From contig CAJYRH010000310.1 in the NCBI GenBank assembly GCA_913776795.1, positions 1-6,618 on the forward strand: a DNA stretch of 6,618 nucleotides, written 5' to 3'. Under the pieces are notes generated by a model that was not told the DNA's origin, made no database searches, and saw only the letters and a list, made by a program, of their open reading frames with translations. This DNA comes from an uncultured Pseudorhodoferax sp. (lineage in GTDB: Bacteria; Pseudomonadota; Gammaproteobacteria; Burkholderiales; Burkholderiaceae). Below, one piece after another: positions 6,250 to 6,618 of this stretch (positions within the stretch are counted from its first letter, which is position 1; every line of letters begins with the position of its first letter). The translations under genes and the position numbers were made by a program.

Positions 6250-6255
6250 CTCCCT
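6250..6255 (-). promoter_or_regulatory. Likely ribosome binding site of rpoN
   Basis: AGGGAG on the minus strand overlaps the last base of the lptB stop codon and ends 12 bases before the rpoN ATG. The spacing is longer than the usual 5-9 bases, but no better site lies in the 17-bp gap. It supports the ATG at 6237. Confidence 0.45.
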
Positions 6256-6618
6256 TACATCCGGAAGTGCTCGCCGAGGTAGACCCGGCGCACTTCGGCG
6301 TTGTCGACGATCTCCGCGGGCGTGCCCTTGGCCAGCACCCGGCCCTCGCTGATGATGTAGGCGTGGTCGCAGATGCCAAGCGTCTCGCGCACGTTGTGGT
6401 CGGTGATCAGCACGCCGATGCCGCGGCCCTTCAGGAAGCTCACGATGCGCTGGATCTCGATCACGGCGATCGGGTCGATGCCGGCAAAGGGCTCGTCCAG
6501 CAGGATGAAACGCGGCTGCGTGGCCAGCGCCCGCGCGATCTCCACGCGGCGGCGCTCCCCGCCGGACAGCGCCAGTGCGGAGGAGTCGCGCAGATGGTCC
6601 ACGCGCAGGTCCTGCAAC
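6255..6618 (-). CDS. lptB: LPS export ABC transporter ATP-binding protein LptB, C-terminal part
   Basis: LptB is the cytoplasmic ATPase that works with LptF/LptG to extract lipopolysaccharide from the inner membrane and push it across the LptC-LptA bridge. The visible 121 codons are the C-terminal half. They contain the ABC signature [16 protein letters not shown], Walker B with catalytic Glu and D-loop [12 protein letters not shown], and the H-loop [11 protein letters not shown]. The ending, [12 protein letters not shown], closely resembles the LptB family tail. The ERRRVE form of the signature region is typical of LptB. The Walker A and Q-loop regions lie beyond the window edge, so this is a window truncation and not a broken gene. 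The first codon in view is a TTG inside the gene. rpoN follows after 17 bp, the usual proteobacterial order. Confidence 0.97.
   Translation of the reverse strand, partial: LQDLRVDHLRDSSALALSGGERRRVEIARALATQPRFILLDEPFAGIDPIAVIEIQRIVSFLKGRGIGVLITDHNVRETLGICDHAYIISEGRVLAKGTPAEIVDNAEVRRVYLGEHFRM

Noticed and set aside
3262..6282. A 1006-codon open frame on the plus strand across rpoN, the methyltransferase and the PIN gene
   Set aside because: It is antisense to three clearly recognisable genes. Its composition is Ala/Gly/Arg/Gln/Val-rich with no recognisable domain. High GC at third codon positions suppresses stops in the opposite frame.
1..6618. CRISPR arrays, tRNA or rRNA genes, insertion sequences or phage genes
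   Set aside because: No regularly spaced repeats, no cloverleaf-like segment, no transposase or terminal inverted repeats with target duplications were seen.

Overview
The window is about two-thirds G+C, every gene lies on the minus strand, and the genes are tightly packed. Protein sequences and the lptB-rpoN pairing point to a betaproteobacterium, most likely Burkholderiales and perhaps a Comamonadaceae relative. That placement is inferred from gene content and composition, not from a search.

Read in the direction of transcription (high to low coordinates), the first block is a compact operon. It starts with the 3' part of lptB (ATPase of the lipopolysaccharide transporter), then rpoN (sigma-54) 17 bp later, then a THUMP-type RNA methyltransferase related to RlmL 3 bp later, then a PIN-domain protein whose start overlaps the methyltransferase stop by 14 bp. 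No promoter or terminator is visible inside this block, so the four genes are probably co-transcribed. lptB-rpoN is a classic proteobacterial arrangement. The methyltransferase and PIN genes occupy the place where some other proteobacteria have hpf/raiA and ptsN.

A roughly 100-bp gap (2802-2900) follows. It holds two hairpin-forming inverted repeats and separates the rpoN operon from the second block. That block starts with a UPF0149/YecA-like protein with a C-terminal SEC-C zinc motif. After an 85-bp gap comes a two-domain protein with an N-terminal PilZ-like barrel and a C-terminal SAM-dependent methyltransferase domain resembling PhcB-type enzymes. Nine bases further on, the N-terminal part of a multi-spanning membrane protein begins and runs off the window.

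The methyltransferase plus membrane protein pair is the least ordinary part of the window. It resembles the start of a phcBS-type quorum-sensing locus (methyl-ester signal synthase plus membrane sensor kinase), but the kinase part of the second protein lies outside the window, so this is a hypothesis. The rest is mostly housekeeping. No tRNA, rRNA, CRISPR array, insertion sequence or prophage remnant was seen. No gene-free stretch exceeds about 100 bp.
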